Of a stretch of 32,176 nt of DNA, positions 18,533 through 28,157 are shown in pieces (position 1 is the stretch's first letter; each line of letters opens with the position of its first letter). The DNA lies in contig PARB01000053.1 in NCBI GenBank assembly GCA_002709505.1, positions 1 to 32,176 on the forward strand. Reading direction: 5' to 3'. The notes below the pieces were generated by a model, which had not been told where the DNA came from, made no database searches, and saw nothing but the letters and a program-made list of their open reading frames with translations. Position numbers and translations under genes: made by a program. This DNA is from Paracoccaceae bacterium. GTDB taxonomy: Bacteria; Pseudomonadota; Alphaproteobacteria; Rhizobiales; Stappiaceae.

Positions 18533-19753
18533 TCAAGACCCTCCCAGAACGCTGCGGACACGCGTGAGGCCGGTCTCGACGGTGGCGAGATCGTCGACCA
18601 GCGCAAGACGGATGAAATCGGCGCCGGGATTCCCGGAGCCGGCATCGACCGAAAGCACGTCGCCGGGCAGGACCTTCACGCCGGCCTCGGCCCAGAGCCG
18701 TTTGGCAACCGCGCTGCCACCGCCCCAGCGCGCCACATCCAGCCAGAGAAAAAATCCGCCTTCCGGCACGACATCGGAAAAGAGAGATCCGAGGATCCGC
18801 TCCGCGCTTGCGTATTTCTCGTTGTAGAGACGACGGTTTTCCGCGACATGCGCCTCGTCGCGATAGGCGGCAGCGGCCACCGCCTGCAGCGGCATCGGCA
18901 CTTGCGGCGCGGCCAGCCCGCGAAACCGCGACCAGCTTGCCAGGAACTCCGGATCGCCGGCGGCGAAGCCGCAACGCAGACCGGCAAGGTTCGACCGTTT
19001 CGACAGCGAATTCAGGCTGATCACATTGGCGAAGCCGTCGCCCGTCGCATGGGCGGCTTCCAGCACGCCCGGCGGCGGCGTCTCGCGGTAGATCTCGGAA
19101 TAGCATTCGTCGGCGATGATGAAGAAGCGATGCTTGCGGGCAAGGTCGATCAGTTTCGTCCAGGTCGCGAGATCGGCGACCGCGCCCTGCGGATTGGCCG
19201 GCGAGGCGTAGATGAAGGCAATCGTCCGCTCCAGAAGCGCCGGGGAGAGCGCGTCCAGATCGGGCAGGAACCCGGTCTCCGCCCCGGCATCCAGATAGAC
19301 CGCCTCGGCGCCGGCCACATGGGCGGCGGCGGCATAGGTCTGGTAGAAGGGATTGGGCATGAGCACCGCCGGGCGCTCGGTCGATTTGGCCAGATAATCG
19401 CGCGCGCCGAGTGCGGCAAAGGTCAGGCCCTCGCGCGATCCGTTGAGCGGCAAGACGCCGCGCGCGCTGTCCAGCGTTCCGCCAAGGCCATAGCGCGTGT
19501 CGAGCCAGCCGGAGACGGCGGCGCGAAAATCGTCGGTTCCGCGAATGTTCGGATAGCGGCTGAAGTCGGCGAGATTGGCGGCCAGGATGTCCCCGGTGAA
19601 GGCCGGAATCGGATGACGCGGCTCGCCGATGGTCATCACGATCGGCTCCGCGCCCGGAGGCACGCCCTCGATCAGCGCCGCCAACCGCTCGAACGGATTG
19701 GCGGACGGCAGGCCGGGGCCGGAGGCTGCAGAACGAATGGGCGACACGGACAT
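18533..19753 (-). CDS. class I/II PLP-dependent aminotransferase, DapC-like
   Basis: A 406-aa fold-type I aminotransferase. The PLP-binding lysine is K252 in [17 protein letters not shown]187 (SPANPQG), D215 and Y218 ([11 protein letters not shown]) are the cofactor contacts, and the C-terminal arginine lies in FIRLALV. The [12 protein letters not shown] block is typical of N-succinyldiaminopimelate aminotransferases (lysine and peptidoglycan precursor pathway), so DapC is the leading guess; other substrates are possible. ATG 19753 is chosen from an AGG about 6 bases upstream and the start of the conserved region near [10 protein letters not shown]. The gene ends four bases before ftsK and probably heads an aminotransferase-ftsK-lolA transcript. 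Confidence 0.85.
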   Translation of the reverse strand: MSVSPIRSAASGPGLPSANPFERLAALIEGVPPGAEPIVMTIGEPRHPIPAFTGDILAANLADFSRYPNIRGTDDFRAAVSGWLDTRYGLGGTLDSARGVLPLNGSREGLTFAALGARDYLAKSTERPAVLMPNPFYQTYAAAAHVAGAEAVYLDAGAETGFLPDLDALSPALLERTIAFIYASPANPQGAVADLATWTKLIDLARKHRFFIIADECYSEIYRETPPPGVLEAAHATGDGFANVISLNSLSKRSNLAGLRCGFAAGDPEFLASWSRFRGLAAPQVPMPLQAVAAAAYRDEAHVAENRRLYNEKYASAERILGSLFSDVVPEGGFFLWLDVARWGGGSAVAKRLWAEAGVKVLPGDVLSVDAGSGNPGADFIRLALVDDLATVETGLTRVRSVLGGS

Positions 19754-19920
19754 GCGGACCTGACTTCTCCCGTTCCACGCCAAACTGGCGCGCGCGGAAC
19801 CTAAGATCTTGAAATCATTCAACCAGCTCTCGGGGAAGCAACAGTTCTCCACCCCGACCGGTCTCGTTTTGTCCGCAAAGCCTATCGCCGGTTGGTAAAT
19901 CCCTCATTAACCAAGGAGCG

Positions 19921-19936
19921 AAAGCGGCTGCGCTTT
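19921..19936 (-). terminator. short hairpin downstream of the DUF1674 gene
   Basis: AAAGCG-GCTG-CGCTTT is a perfect 6-bp stem with a 4-base loop, 33 bases past the stop of the leftward DUF1674 gene. The A/T-ended arms give short T tracts on both strands, as in a small bidirectional terminator. The stem is short, so the call is modest. Confidence 0.4.
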
Positions 19937-19968
19937 ACACAGACCGCGCGCCCCGCGGTGTCCGCCGG

Positions 19969-20229
19969 TCAGAAGTCGCAGGCGATGCCCTTGATTTCCC
20001 AGTCTTCATAGCGCGTCGGTTCCAGCCCGCCGCGCCCGTCGATCTCCCGGGGAAAGGCCTTCTGGCGGGCGTCGATCTCCTTGCGCCGGGCTTCGGCTTC
20101 CTTCAGGGCGCGCTGTGCCGGTGCGGGGAGATCCTCGAAGCGGCGCGGGGCGGGGGCCTCCTCTGCCGGATCCGCGACGGAAGCGGCTGACGGCGGGGTC
20201 GGATCCTGGAGGTCGGTCGTCTTGGACAT
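19969..20229 (-). CDS. DUF1674 protein, SdhAF4-like succinate dehydrogenase assembly factor
   Basis: An 86-aa protein ending in the DUF1674 signature EIDGRGGLEPTRYEDWEIKG followed by IACDF. In eukaryotes this family is SdhAF4/Sdh8, which binds flavinated SDHA during assembly of complex II; bacterial members are presumed to do the same. The first 30 residues are disordered and rich in Pro, Ala and Glu, and the middle (APAQRALKEAEARRKEIDAR) is helical. No signal or membrane segment is present. ATG 20229 begins directly at the protein; upstream codons read as arginine- and proline-rich non-protein sequence. It is divergent from htpX with 194 bp between starts. Confidence 0.9.
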   Translation of the reverse strand: MSKTTDLQDPTPPSAASVADPAEEAPAPRRFEDLPAPAQRALKEAEARRKEIDARQKAFPREIDGRGGLEPTRYEDWEIKGIACDF

Positions 20230-20294
20230 GGCGGTTGCTGGCCTTCGCGGTTGCCGGGGCAAGGGCGGGGGACACGGGAAACGCGGTCCGCTCT

Positions 20295-20359
20295 CTTGCG
20301 CAACGAACCGTCTCCGCCAACATATAGGGCGCAATACCGGTGGCCTGCAACGCCACCGG
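20295..20359 (+). promoter_or_regulatory. possible heat-shock-type promoter and leader hairpin of htpX
   Basis: CTTGCGC (20295-20301), a 17-base gap, and AACATAT (20319-20325) resemble the CTTG...CATAT pattern of RpoH-dependent promoters, fitting for htpX. Just downstream, CCGGTGGC (20337-20344) and GCCACCGG (20352-20359) form a perfect 8-bp stem in the probable 5' leader. The hairpin is certain. The promoter is a weak match, and a vegetative promoter in the same place cannot be excluded. Confidence 0.3.
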
Positions 20360-20423
20360 CCGAAGCACCCGGGCAAGACGACGGGGAGCGACGCGGCACC
20401 GCCGCCAGACGAGGTTGAAACGG

Positions 20424-21383
20424 ATGAACTATTTCCGCACGGCACTTCTGCTTGCCGCGATGACCGCGCTCTTCATGGGGCTCGGGTTCTTCATTGGCGG
20501 CCAGTCCGGCATGATGATCGCGTTCGTGATTGCCGCCGGCATGAACCTGTTCAGCTACTGGAATTCCGACAAGATGGTGCTCAGGATGCACCATGCGGTG
20601 GAGGCGAACGAACGCCAGGCGCCGGAGCTGTTCGCCATGGTGCGCGAGCTCGCGGCGCGGGCCGACCTGCCGATGCCGAAGGTCTATCTCATCGACAATC
20701 CCCAGCCCAACGCCTTCGCCACCGGCCGCAACCCGCAAAATGCCGCTGTCGCGGCCACCACCGGACTGCTGAATTCGCTGTCGCGCGAAGAGGTTGCCGG
20801 CGTGATGGCGCACGAGCTCGCGCATGTGAAGAACCACGACACGCTGATCATGACGATCACCGCGACGATTGCCGGCGCGATCTCCATGCTCGCCAATTTC
20901 GCGTTCTTTTTCGGCGGCAACCGCGACAACAACAATCCGCTCGGCTTCGTCGGCGTGATCGTGATGATGATCGTCGCGCCGATGGCGGCGATGCTGGTGC
21001 AAATGGCGATCAGCCGGACGCGCGAATATGCCGCCGACCGGATGGGAGCCGAGATCTGCGGCAATCCGATCTGGCTTGCCTCCGCGCTCGACAAGATCGC
21101 CGGCGGCGCGGCGCGCATCCACAATCCGGATGCCGAACGCAATCCGGCGACCGCGCATATGTTCATCATCAATCCGCTTTCAGAAGAGCGGATGGACAAC
21201 CTGTTCTCCACCCACCCCAACACCGAAAACCGCATCCGCGCCCTGCGCGAGATGGCGGGAGGCGGCGGGGCCCGCTTCGAGGGTCCGGTGCGGGCCGATC
21301 CTCCCGGCCCCTGGGGCCGGCGCGGCGCCGGGACGGGTGGCACCCGCGCCGACGGCCCGGCATCGCGCGGCCCCTGGGGCTGA
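20424..21383 (+). CDS. htpX: membrane zinc metalloprotease HtpX
   Basis: A 319-aa M48-family inner-membrane protease that degrades misfolded membrane proteins. The first two helices ([16 protein letters not shown] and [14 protein letters not shown]) come before the catalytic HELAH (H130, E131, H134), and the third zinc ligand is E201 in [14 protein letters not shown]. Two further helices surround 142-195. The last 40 residues form a Gly-, Pro- and Arg-rich tail after the conserved [11 protein letters not shown], probably disordered and longer than in E. coli HtpX. ATG 20424 has GAGG 9 bases upstream. It is divergent from the DUF1674 gene and lies 169 bp ahead of rsmB on the same strand, a pairing seen in other Hyphomicrobiales. 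Confidence 0.95.
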   Translation: MNYFRTALLLAAMTALFMGLGFFIGGQSGMMIAFVIAAGMNLFSYWNSDKMVLRMHHAVEANERQAPELFAMVRELAARADLPMPKVYLIDNPQPNAFATGRNPQNAAVAATTGLLNSLSREEVAGVMAHELAHVKNHDTLIMTITATIAGAISMLANFAFFFGGNRDNNNPLGFVGVIVMMIVAPMAAMLVQMAISRTREYAADRMGAEICGNPIWLASALDKIAGGAARIHNPDAERNPATAHMFIINPLSEERMDNLFSTHPNTENRIRALREMAGGGGARFEGPVRADPPGPWGRRGAGTGGTRADGPASRGPWG

Positions 21384-21552
21384 CGAAAGGATCGGGCGCC
21401 TTTTCGCAGGCCGTCGGGCGATTTCGGCCTTGTGAAGACCGCGCCCGGCGGTGCATATGCGCAGTCTCGCTTGACCAGGACCCCGCGACCGACCGCTCCG
21501 CGACACCCGCGAGAGACCGGGCGGTCCATCAAACCGAAAGACGCGCCCCATC

Positions 21553-22986
21553 GTGCCGACCTCCAGACCGCCCGGCCGCAAGACCCCGAACGCGAAACGC
21601 CGTCCGCCCCAGTCCGGGCGCGGGACTGCGGACCGGTCGACGACTGGCCGCGAGACCCCGGGCCTCAAGGCGCGCAAGATCGCGGCCGAGGTGCTGGGCC
21701 GCGTGATCTACGGACGGCGGCCGCTCGACGAGGAGCTTCACGACGCACGCGGACATCCCGAGCTGCACACGCTCGGCGACAAGGACCGCGCGCTGGTGCG
21801 TGCCATCCTCGGCCTTGCACTGCGCCGCCGCGGCCAGATCGCGGCTGCCCTCGAGATGCTGCTGGAGCGTCCGATCCCGGAAAAGACCGGCGCCGTCATG
21901 AACATCCTGCATGTCGCGGGCGCACAGATCCTGTTCATGGAGGTGCCCGACCGGGCTGCCGTCGACATCGCCGTTGCCGACGCCGGTCGCGATCCGGTGA
22001 CCCGCCGCTACAAGGGTCTCGTCAACGCCGTGTTGCGGCGCATGTCGGACAACTCCGCCGAACTGCTGCAAAAAACCGGGCAGGTCTGGCGCAACACGCC
22101 GGTCTGGCTCTTCGCCGGCTGGCAGAAGGCCTATGGCGAGGAAACGGCGCTCGCGATCGCCGCCATGCACCAGCATGAACCCAATCTGGACCTTACCGTG
22201 AAAGCCGACCCGCAGGCCTGGGCCGAACGTCTCGGCGGGCAGATTGTCGCGCGCGATACCGTTCGCCTCGCGGAGACCAGTGGGCGCATCGAAGCCCTTG
22301 CCGGTTACGACGAGGGTGCCTGGTGGGTGCAGGACGCCGCCGCCAGCCTGCCGGCAAAGCTGCTCGGAGACGTGGCGGGCAAGCGGGTGGCCGACCTGTG
22401 TGCCGCGCCCGGCGGCAAGACGGCGCAACTCGCCCAGGCCGGCGCGTCGGTTACGGCCTTCGACATCTCCAAGAAGCGCCTTGCGCGGCTGTCGGAAAAT
22501 CTCGAAAGGCTCGGACTTCAGGCCGAGGTGGTGGCCGCCGACCTGCTGGAACACGATCCCGGGACGCACTTCGATGCGATCCTGCTCGATGCGCCCTGCA
22601 GCGCGACCGGTACGATCCGCCGCCACCCGGAGGTTGCCTGGAACCGGCGTAAGGAGGATATCGACACGCTCGCCGAGCGTCAGGCAGCGCTGCTTGCACG
22701 GGCGGCGACCTGGCTCGCGTCCGGCGGAACCCTCGTCTATTGCACCTGCTCGCTCGAGCCGGCCGAAGGCGAGAAGCAGATCGAGGCATTTCTTGCCGCC
22801 AATCCGGACTTCCGCCGCGAGCCGATCCGCGAGGCGGAAACCGGCGTGGCGGGAACGGTGACCGACGCCGGCGACCTGCGCACGCTGCCCTCGTCGCTCC
22901 CGCGGGATCCGGCGGCCGCCGGCGGGCTCGACGGCTTCTTTGCCGCACGGCTGGTGCGCCGCGCCGCCACAGACGCGACCGGCTGA
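21553..22986 (+). CDS. rsmB: 16S rRNA (cytosine-5)-methyltransferase, RsmB/Fmu family
   Basis: A 477-aa SAM-dependent RNA methyltransferase expected to methylate C967 (E. coli numbering) of 16S rRNA. An N-terminal NusB-like domain (about 38-165, with LDEELHD and YKGLVNAVLRRM) is followed by a Rossmann methyltransferase domain: SAM site DLCAAPGGKTAQL, acidic FDISKKRLARL, and the two catalytic cysteines in DAPCSATGTIRRHPE and YCTCSLEPAEGE. The start is GTG 21553, giving a basic, Pro- and Arg-rich lead of about 37 residues before the conserved domain; GAAAG upstream is a weak ribosome site, so a later start is possible. The domain pattern separates it from RsmF; alphaproteobacterial members are often just called RsmB-like. 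Confidence 0.9.
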   Translation: MPTSRPPGRKTPNAKRRPPQSGRGTADRSTTGRETPGLKARKIAAEVLGRVIYGRRPLDEELHDARGHPELHTLGDKDRALVRAILGLALRRRGQIAAALEMLLERPIPEKTGAVMNILHVAGAQILFMEVPDRAAVDIAVADAGRDPVTRRYKGLVNAVLRRMSDNSAELLQKTGQVWRNTPVWLFAGWQKAYGEETALAIAAMHQHEPNLDLTVKADPQAWAERLGGQIVARDTVRLAETSGRIEALAGYDEGAWWVQDAAASLPAKLLGDVAGKRVADLCAAPGGKTAQLAQAGASVTAFDISKKRLARLSENLERLGLQAEVVAADLLEHDPGTHFDAILLDAPCSATGTIRRHPEVAWNRRKEDIDTLAERQAALLARAATWLASGGTLVYCTCSLEPAEGEKQIEAFLAANPDFRREPIREAETGVAGTVTDAGDLRTLPSSLPRDPAAAGGLDGFFAARLVRRAATDATG

Positions 22987-23002
22987 TCCAGCACGACAAA
23001 TC

Positions 23003-23021
23003 ATCCGCGCCTTGCGGATTT
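23003..23021 (+). terminator. weak hairpin terminator after rsmB
   Basis: ATCCGC (23003-23008) and GCGGAT (23014-23019) make a 6-bp stem with a 5-base loop followed by TTT (23019-23021), 17 bases after the rsmB stop. It is short but in the right place to separate rsmB from the XRE/GNAT cassette. Confidence 0.45.
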
Positions 23022-23065
23022 AACCAGCCGAGCGATCTCGGTCCGGTGTGCGCTCGTCGCGTCTC

Positions 23066-23126
23066 TTGACGCACGATCGACCGTCATTTATCTCATTTAT
23101 GAGAGTATCGTTCACAAATGAGATAA
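23066..23126 (+). promoter_or_regulatory. promoter and inverted-repeat operator of the XRE-cupin regulator
   Basis: TTGACG (23066-23071) is a good -35; a 17-base spacer leads to TATCTC (23089-23094) as a weak -10. Overlapping the -10 is one arm of a perfect 11-bp inverted repeat, TTATCTCATTT (23088-23098) and AAATGAGATAA (23116-23126), with arm centres 28 bp apart. The second arm ends 3 bases before the regulator's ATG. A second near-copy, ATGAG at 23099-23103, lies next to the left arm. A repressor bound here would block both polymerase and ribosome, so self-repression by the downstream XRE protein is likely. The repeat is seen; the ligand and role are inferred. Confidence 0.65.
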
Positions 23127-23129
23127 TCG

Positions 23130-23681
23130 ATGGTGATCGACCAGGATGCCGGACTTGCCGAGCGGATCCGCACCCTGCGAACCCGCGAGGGCTGGACGCT
23201 GCAGGAGCTGGCCGACCGGAGTTCGGTCAGCCGGGCAACGCTGTCGCGGATCGAAAACGCGGAGGTCAGCCCGAACACGCAGGTGCTGGCGAAGCTCTGC
23301 TCGGCCTTCGGCCTGACCCTGACCCGGCTGCTGGCGCCCCTCGACGGCGGATTTCAGCCGCTTGTCGCCCACAAGGATCAGACGACATGGGCCGATGCCG
23401 ACGCCGGGTTCACGCGCCGGGTTGTTTCGCCGCCAAGCCGCGGCCTGAACGCCGAGGTGATCCGCTGCGATCTGGAGGCAAACACCCGCATCGACTATGA
23501 AACGCCGCCGGTCTCTGGCCAGGAACACCATCTGGTCATGCTGGAGGGCAGGCTCGATGTCGTGATCGATGGCCAGGCTTACGCGTTGTCGCCCGGCGAC
23601 TGCCTGCGCTATCGGCTTTTCGGCGCCTCGCGCTTCGAAACCGGCGCCGAGCCCGCCGCCTATCTGCTGCTGCTGGACTGA
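23130..23681 (+). CDS. XRE-family transcriptional regulator with cupin sensor domain
   Basis: A 183-aa regulator. Residues 9-65 form the XRE helix-turn-helix: LAERIRTLRTREGWTLQELA, then SSVSRATLSRIENAEVSPNT as recognition helix and turn. Residues 108-175 form a small cupin barrel, with GQEHHLVMLEGRLDVVIDGQ and YALSPGDCLRYR; this domain usually binds a small effector. ATG 23130 sits immediately beyond the inverted-repeat operator. The stop is 4 bases before the GNAT gene, so the two form an operon. Such regulators often control a neighbouring detoxifying or catabolic enzyme; here the acetyltransferase is the obvious target. The inducer is unknown. Confidence 0.9.
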   Translation: MVIDQDAGLAERIRTLRTREGWTLQELADRSSVSRATLSRIENAEVSPNTQVLAKLCSAFGLTLTRLLAPLDGGFQPLVAHKDQTTWADADAGFTRRVVSPPSRGLNAEVIRCDLEANTRIDYETPPVSGQEHHLVMLEGRLDVVIDGQAYALSPGDCLRYRLFGASRFETGAEPAAYLLLLD

Positions 23682-23685
23682 GCCC

Positions 23686-24237
23686 ATGTCCGAGACCACG
23701 TCCCGCCCCGTGCCCGAAGTTTCCATCATCCCCTTGTCCGGCGACGCGCTCGAGGCGCACCTCGACGCCCTGTCCGCCATCCTTGTCGCCAGCGTGGATG
23801 CCGGCGCGGCGATCAGCTTCCTGCAGCCGCTCGACCCGCTGGCCGCGCGGGCTTTCTGGACGGAAAACGTGTTTCCGCAGGTTCGCCGGGGCAACCGGGT
23901 GCTGCTGGCGGCCGTTTCCGGCGACACAACGGTCGGCACCGTGCAGCTTGAAACGCGGCTTCCGCCCAATCAGCCGCATCGCTGCGAGGTCTCGAAAATG
24001 GCCGTGCACCCGCACCACCGGCGACGGGGCATTGCCCGGTCGTTGATGCAGGCGCTGGAAGGACACGCCAGAGCGCGGGGCAAGACGCTGATCACACTCG
24101 ACACGAAAACAGGCGACGCCGCCCAGAGCCTCTATGCTTCCCTCGGTTACGCGGAAGCCGGCATCGTGCCCGGTTTCGCGCTCGATCCCGACGGGAAGGC
24201 GTTTCACTCCACCACCTATATGTACAAGACGCTCTGA
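23686..24237 (+). CDS. GNAT family N-acetyltransferase
   Basis: A 183-aa acetyltransferase that uses acetyl-CoA to acetylate an amine on an unknown small molecule or protein. Motif A, the acetyl-CoA pyrophosphate loop, reads VSKMAVHPHHRRRGIARSLM, with the R/Q-x-x-G-x-G/A pattern as RRRGIA. Motif B is seen in LYASLGYAEAG, and the C-terminal FHSTTYMYKTL closes the fold. ATG 23686 follows the regulator's stop by 4 bases. The pairing with a one-component XRE-cupin regulator suggests inducible modification of the compound sensed by the cupin domain. It lies between rsmB and the heparinase-like gene, which I recall as closer neighbours in related genomes, so the cassette may be an insertion. Confidence 0.88.
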   Translation: MSETTSRPVPEVSIIPLSGDALEAHLDALSAILVASVDAGAAISFLQPLDPLAARAFWTENVFPQVRRGNRVLLAAVSGDTTVGTVQLETRLPPNQPHRCEVSKMAVHPHHRRRGIARSLMQALEGHARARGKTLITLDTKTGDAAQSLYASLGYAEAGIVPGFALDPDGKAFHSTTYMYKTL

Positions 24238-24514
24238 TCCCGGAGAGCCAGCCCTTCCCACCAAAAAAGAACCTGTCCGGCCCGTATCGGCGCGGCTGAC
24301 GCGTCCGCGGGGCGCTGCCCGGCTTTGCGTCGTTGACGCTACGGCCAGCGTGAAACCTGCAAAAATGCGGAGATTTCCAAAGATACATGTCGAATCGGAC
24401 CGGACGCTGTAACGGATCGCTAACCTTAATCCGCAAGACTCGTTTTAAATGCGAACATGCGTCGCGAAAGGAAACGAGTGCAACGCCCGTCGGGCTGGAG
24501 GGAAACCGATCGAG
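24238..24514. other. intergenic region before the heparinase-like gene
   Basis: This 277-bp gap between the GNAT gene and the heparinase-like gene is more AT-rich towards its right end (24371-24450). TTGACG at 24333-24338 could be a -35, but nothing like a -10 follows at the right distance. A small inverted pair ACGCT/AGCGT lies at 24336-24340 and 24346-24350. No RNA gene or small protein can be supported. Confidence 0.3.
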
Positions 24515-26263
24515 ATGACGCTATTGTCAGTGGCCGAACGGGCACGGGTCTGGCGTCTTCTCGCGCACACGGCCTGGCAGTCCATATTGCGCTGGGTTCA
24601 CGGCGGCCCCCTGTTCAGATGGCGACCGTTTGCCGGCGCGCCGGCGCGACTGCTGATCGCGCCGCAGGACCTGCGCACGGCGGACGGAACCAATGCGGCC
24701 GACATCTATGCCGGCCGCTTCGTTTTCGCCGGTCAGCAGATCGAGGCGAACGGACGCTCGCCCTTCGAGGTCGAGCCGCCGTCGCGCGACTGGGCGCGGG
24801 CGCTGCACGGCTTCGGCTGGCTGCGCCACCTCAAGGCCGCCGACACCGTGGTCGCGCGCCAGAACGCGCGCGCGCTCGTCGACGACTGGATGCGGTTTTG
24901 CGGATACTGGCACGACACCGGCTGGGAACAGCCGGTGGTGGCGCGCCGGGTGCTGGCCTGGCTGTCACAGTCGCCGCTGATCCTTGAGGATTGCGACCGC
25001 GAGTTCTACCGCCGCTTCCTGCGCTCGTTGGCGCGCCAGGTCCGTTATCTCCGGCGCACGATGAACGAGACGCCCGACGGCGTGCCGCGTCTGACCGCAG
25101 CCATCGCCGTTGCCGCCGCCACCGTGTCGATGTCCGGACAAGGACGCTACGTACGCCAGAGCCTGCGCCGTCTCGACCAGGAGCTGACCCGCCAGATCCT
25201 CGCCGACGGCGGCCATGTGTCGCGCAATCCGGCGGCGCTTCTGGACATTCTCGTCGATCTTCTGCCCGTGCGCCACGCGCTGACGGTGCAAGGCCTGCCG
25301 ACGCCCCAGGCGGTGATGCAGTCGATCGACCGGATGATGCCGATGATCCGCTTCTTTCGCCATGGCGACGGGGCCTTCGCCCATTTCAACGGCATGGGGC
25401 CGACCCCGGCGGATCTGGTGGCCACGATTCTCGCCTATGACGATGCCCGCGGCGCGCCGCCGAGCAATGCGCCGCATTCCGGCTATCAGCGGCTCAGCGC
25501 CGGCGACACAGTGGTGCTGATGGAGACCGGCTGCCCGCCGCCGCCGGCCCTCAGCCTCAACGCCCATGCCGGCTGCCTGTCCTTCGAGATGTCCTCCCGG
25601 CGCACCCGGCTGATCGTCAACTGCGGCGTCTCGTCGTCCGATCGCGGCACGTGGCGCACCGTCTCGCGCTCTACCGCCGCCCATTCGACCGCGACCATCG
25701 ACGACACCTCCTCCGCGCGCTTCCTCTCCGATCCGCGCTACCGCGACTGGCTCGGCGCGCCCATCGTCGCCGGCCCGACGCAGGTGCCGGTTACCCGCGA
25801 CGACGGCCCCGACGGCCTGCGCGTCATCGCCAGCCACAACGGCTATCAGGAAAGCCACCGCCTGCTGCACGAGCGCGAGCTGACGCTTGCGACAGACGGC
25901 AGCGTGCTCGACGGCATCGACCGCTTCATGCCGACGGGAAAGGCCGTGCGTGGCGACGAATTCGCCTTGCGCTTTCATCTGCATCCGGCGCTGAAGGCGA
26001 GCACCGTTCGGGCGGGAACCGCCGTGCTGATCGTCGCGCCCGATGGCGAGGCCTGGGAATTCGTCGCGCCGGGCTGCGAAACCGTGATCGAGGAATCGAT
26101 CTATCTGTCGGATTCCTACGGCCACCGGCGCAGCGAGCAGATCGTGGTCTACGGCCGCGTCGCCCACCGCCGCGAAGCCGCCTGGCAGTTCCGCCGCACG
26201 GCCGCCCCGCAGGCCGTTCGCCGGCGTGTCAGCGACGCAGGTGCGGAAGAACTCGACCTCTAG
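24515..26263 (+). CDS. heparinase II/III family protein
   Basis: A 582-aa protein with an N-terminal alpha/alpha-toroid-like half and a C-terminal beta-sandwich of the heparinase II/III type. The C-terminal half shows the family pattern [15 protein letters not shown], then [17 protein letters not shown], and [19 protein letters not shown]. Characterised relatives are polysaccharide lyases, but this alphaproteobacterial group, which commonly sits upstream of purH, has no assigned substrate that I know of. No signal peptide is evident, unusual for a lyase of extracellular polymers. ATG 24515 is favoured because GGAGG lies upstream, though 13 bases away; an ATG at 24449 in the same frame has no ribosome site. 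Family call good, activity uncertain. Confidence 0.85.
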   Translation: MTLLSVAERARVWRLLAHTAWQSILRWVHGGPLFRWRPFAGAPARLLIAPQDLRTADGTNAADIYAGRFVFAGQQIEANGRSPFEVEPPSRDWARALHGFGWLRHLKAADTVVARQNARALVDDWMRFCGYWHDTGWEQPVVARRVLAWLSQSPLILEDCDREFYRRFLRSLARQVRYLRRTMNETPDGVPRLTAAIAVAAATVSMSGQGRYVRQSLRRLDQELTRQILADGGHVSRNPAALLDILVDLLPVRHALTVQGLPTPQAVMQSIDRMMPMIRFFRHGDGAFAHFNGMGPTPADLVATILAYDDARGAPPSNAPHSGYQRLSAGDTVVLMETGCPPPPALSLNAHAGCLSFEMSSRRTRLIVNCGVSSSDRGTWRTVSRSTAAHSTATIDDTSSARFLSDPRYRDWLGAPIVAGPTQVPVTRDDGPDGLRVIASHNGYQESHRLLHERELTLATDGSVLDGIDRFMPTGKAVRGDEFALRFHLHPALKASTVRAGTAVLIVAPDGEAWEFVAPGCETVIEESIYLSDSYGHRRSEQIVVYGRVAHRREAAWQFRRTAAPQAVRRRVSDAGAEELDL

Positions 26264-26421
26264 TCGCAAAAACCGGCCGACGGCGCCGCCTGACGCCTGA
26301 AAAACGCGGGGCCTTGCGCCTTTTCTCGCGGCTTTGCCCCATCATCGCCTTTCCGAAATCGGCGCTTCATGCTAGGCGCTTGGGCCATCTCCCAATGCCC
26401 AACCGCCGAAGGAAAATCCAC

Positions 26422-28038
26422 ATGGCCGTGGTGTCGAAACGCACTCCCGTTCCCGAGCTGGTCCCCGTCAAGCGCGCGCTTCTGTCCGTCTCCGACAAGA
26501 CGGGACTCATCGACTTCGCCAAGGCCCTGGCCGCGCGCGGCGTTTCGCTGGTCTCCACCGGCGGCACACGGGCAGCCCTTGCCGACGCGGGCCTTGCCGT
26601 CAGCGACATTTCCGAGGTCACCGGCTTTCCCGAGATCATGGACGGGCGGGTGAAGACGCTGCATCCCAAGGTCCACGGCGGCCTGCTCGCGATCCGCGAC
26701 GATGCCGACCATGCCGCGGCCATGCGCGAGCACGGCATCGAGGGCTTCGACCTCGTCTGCGTGAACCTCTACCCCTTCGAGGACACGGTGGCGAAGGGCG
26801 CGGATTTCGCGACCGCCATCGAGAACATCGACATCGGCGGACCGGCGATGACCCGCGCGGCGGCCAAAAACCACGCCTATGTGACCATGATCAGCGATCC
26901 GGCCGATTATGCCGGCGTGATCGACGCCATGGACCACAACGAGGGCCAGGTGCCGCTGGAACTGCGCAAGCGACTGGCGCAGAAGGCCTTCGCCCGCACC
27001 GCCGCCTATGACGCGGCCGTCTCAAACTGGTTCGCGGGCGCGATCGGCGAGCCGGCGCCGGCCCATGTCGCCATGGGCGGCCAGCTTTCCTCGGTGATGC
27101 GCTATGGCGAAAACCCGCACCAGCAGGCGGCCTTCTACACCACGCCGGAGCGCCGCAACGGCGTCGCCACCGCCCGGCAGGTGCAGGGCAAGGCGCTGTC
27201 CTACAACAACATCAACGACACGGATGCGGCCTTCGAGCTGGTCAGCGAATTCGATCCGGCCGTCTCCGCCGCCGTCGCGATCATCAAGCACGCCAACCCC
27301 TGCGGCGTCGCCATCGGAGACAGTCTCAAGGACGCTTATGAAAAGGCGCTGGCCTGCGATCCCGTGTCCGCCTTCGGCGGCATCGTCGCGCTGAACCGCC
27401 CGCTCGACGCCGACGCCGCGACCGAGATCGTCAAGATCTTCACCGAGGTGATCATCGCCCCCGATGCCAGCGACGAGGCTATCCGGATCGTCGCGGCGAA
27501 GAAGAACCTGCGCCTGCTCCTGACCGGCGGCCTTGCCGACCCGCGCGCCGGCGGCCGCATCGTCAAGTCGGTGGCCGGCGGCCTGCTGGTCCAGGACCGC
27601 GACACCGGCGTCGTCGACGATCTCGACCTCAAGGTGGTCACCAAGCGCCAGCCGAGCGAGCAGGAGCTCGCGGACCTCAAATTCGCCTTCCGCGTGGCGA
27701 AACACGTGAAGTCCAACGCCATCGTCTATGTGAAGGACGGGGCAACGGCGGGCATCGGCGCCGGCCAGATGAGCCGCATCGACAGCGCGCGCATCGCCGC
27801 CCAGAAGGCGCAGGATGCGGCCAAGACGGCCGGCTGGGACGCGCCGCGCACGCAAGGCTCGGCGGTTGCCTCCGACGCCTTCTTCCCCTTCGCCGACGGT
27901 CTGCTCGCCGCAGCCCAGGCGGGCGCGACCGCCGTGATCCAGCCGGGCGGCTCAATGCGCGATCAGGACGTGATCGACGCGGCCGACGAAGCCGGGCTCG
28001 CCATGGTCTTCACCGGGATGCGCCACTTCCGTCACTAA
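26422..28038 (+). CDS. purH: bifunctional AICAR formyltransferase/IMP cyclohydrolase PurH
   Basis: A 538-aa enzyme for the last two steps of de novo IMP synthesis. The N-terminal cyclohydrolase domain begins [20 protein letters not shown] and includes STGGTRAAL and [13 protein letters not shown]. The C-terminal AICAR transformylase domain holds [14 protein letters not shown] and the catalytic KHANPCGVA, with [22 protein letters not shown]-type sequence further on. Length matches the family. ATG 26422 has AAGGAAA about 8 bases upstream. The frame is open for hundreds of bases further upstream inside the heparinase gene, but that is shadow. The gap to the heparinase gene is 158 bp with no purine riboswitch or PurR-like site that I can see. 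Confidence 0.97.
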   Translation: MAVVSKRTPVPELVPVKRALLSVSDKTGLIDFAKALAARGVSLVSTGGTRAALADAGLAVSDISEVTGFPEIMDGRVKTLHPKVHGGLLAIRDDADHAAAMREHGIEGFDLVCVNLYPFEDTVAKGADFATAIENIDIGGPAMTRAAAKNHAYVTMISDPADYAGVIDAMDHNEGQVPLELRKRLAQKAFARTAAYDAAVSNWFAGAIGEPAPAHVAMGGQLSSVMRYGENPHQQAAFYTTPERRNGVATARQVQGKALSYNNINDTDAAFELVSEFDPAVSAAVAIIKHANPCGVAIGDSLKDAYEKALACDPVSAFGGIVALNRPLDADAATEIVKIFTEVIIAPDASDEAIRIVAAKKNLRLLLTGGLADPRAGGRIVKSVAGGLLVQDRDTGVVDDLDLKVVTKRQPSEQELADLKFAFRVAKHVKSNAIVYVKDGATAGIGAGQMSRIDSARIAAQKAQDAAKTAGWDAPRTQGSAVASDAFFPFADGLLAAAQAGATAVIQPGGSMRDQDVIDAADEAGLAMVFTGMRHFRH

Positions 28039-28157
28039 CGGACGATTGCATCGCCGGGAACGAACGAAACAGGGGCTTGCGCGGCGCGCTTTGATTTTCG
28101 CCGCCGCGCACCCCACATACCTCTGGTCCGCGGCAGTCGACGGAAAAGGGGTGACAC

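Noticed and set aside
26264-26421. Possible purine riboswitch or PurR site before purH
   Set aside because: No conserved purine-aptamer core or palindromic operator can be found; only weak GC-rich inverted segments are present.
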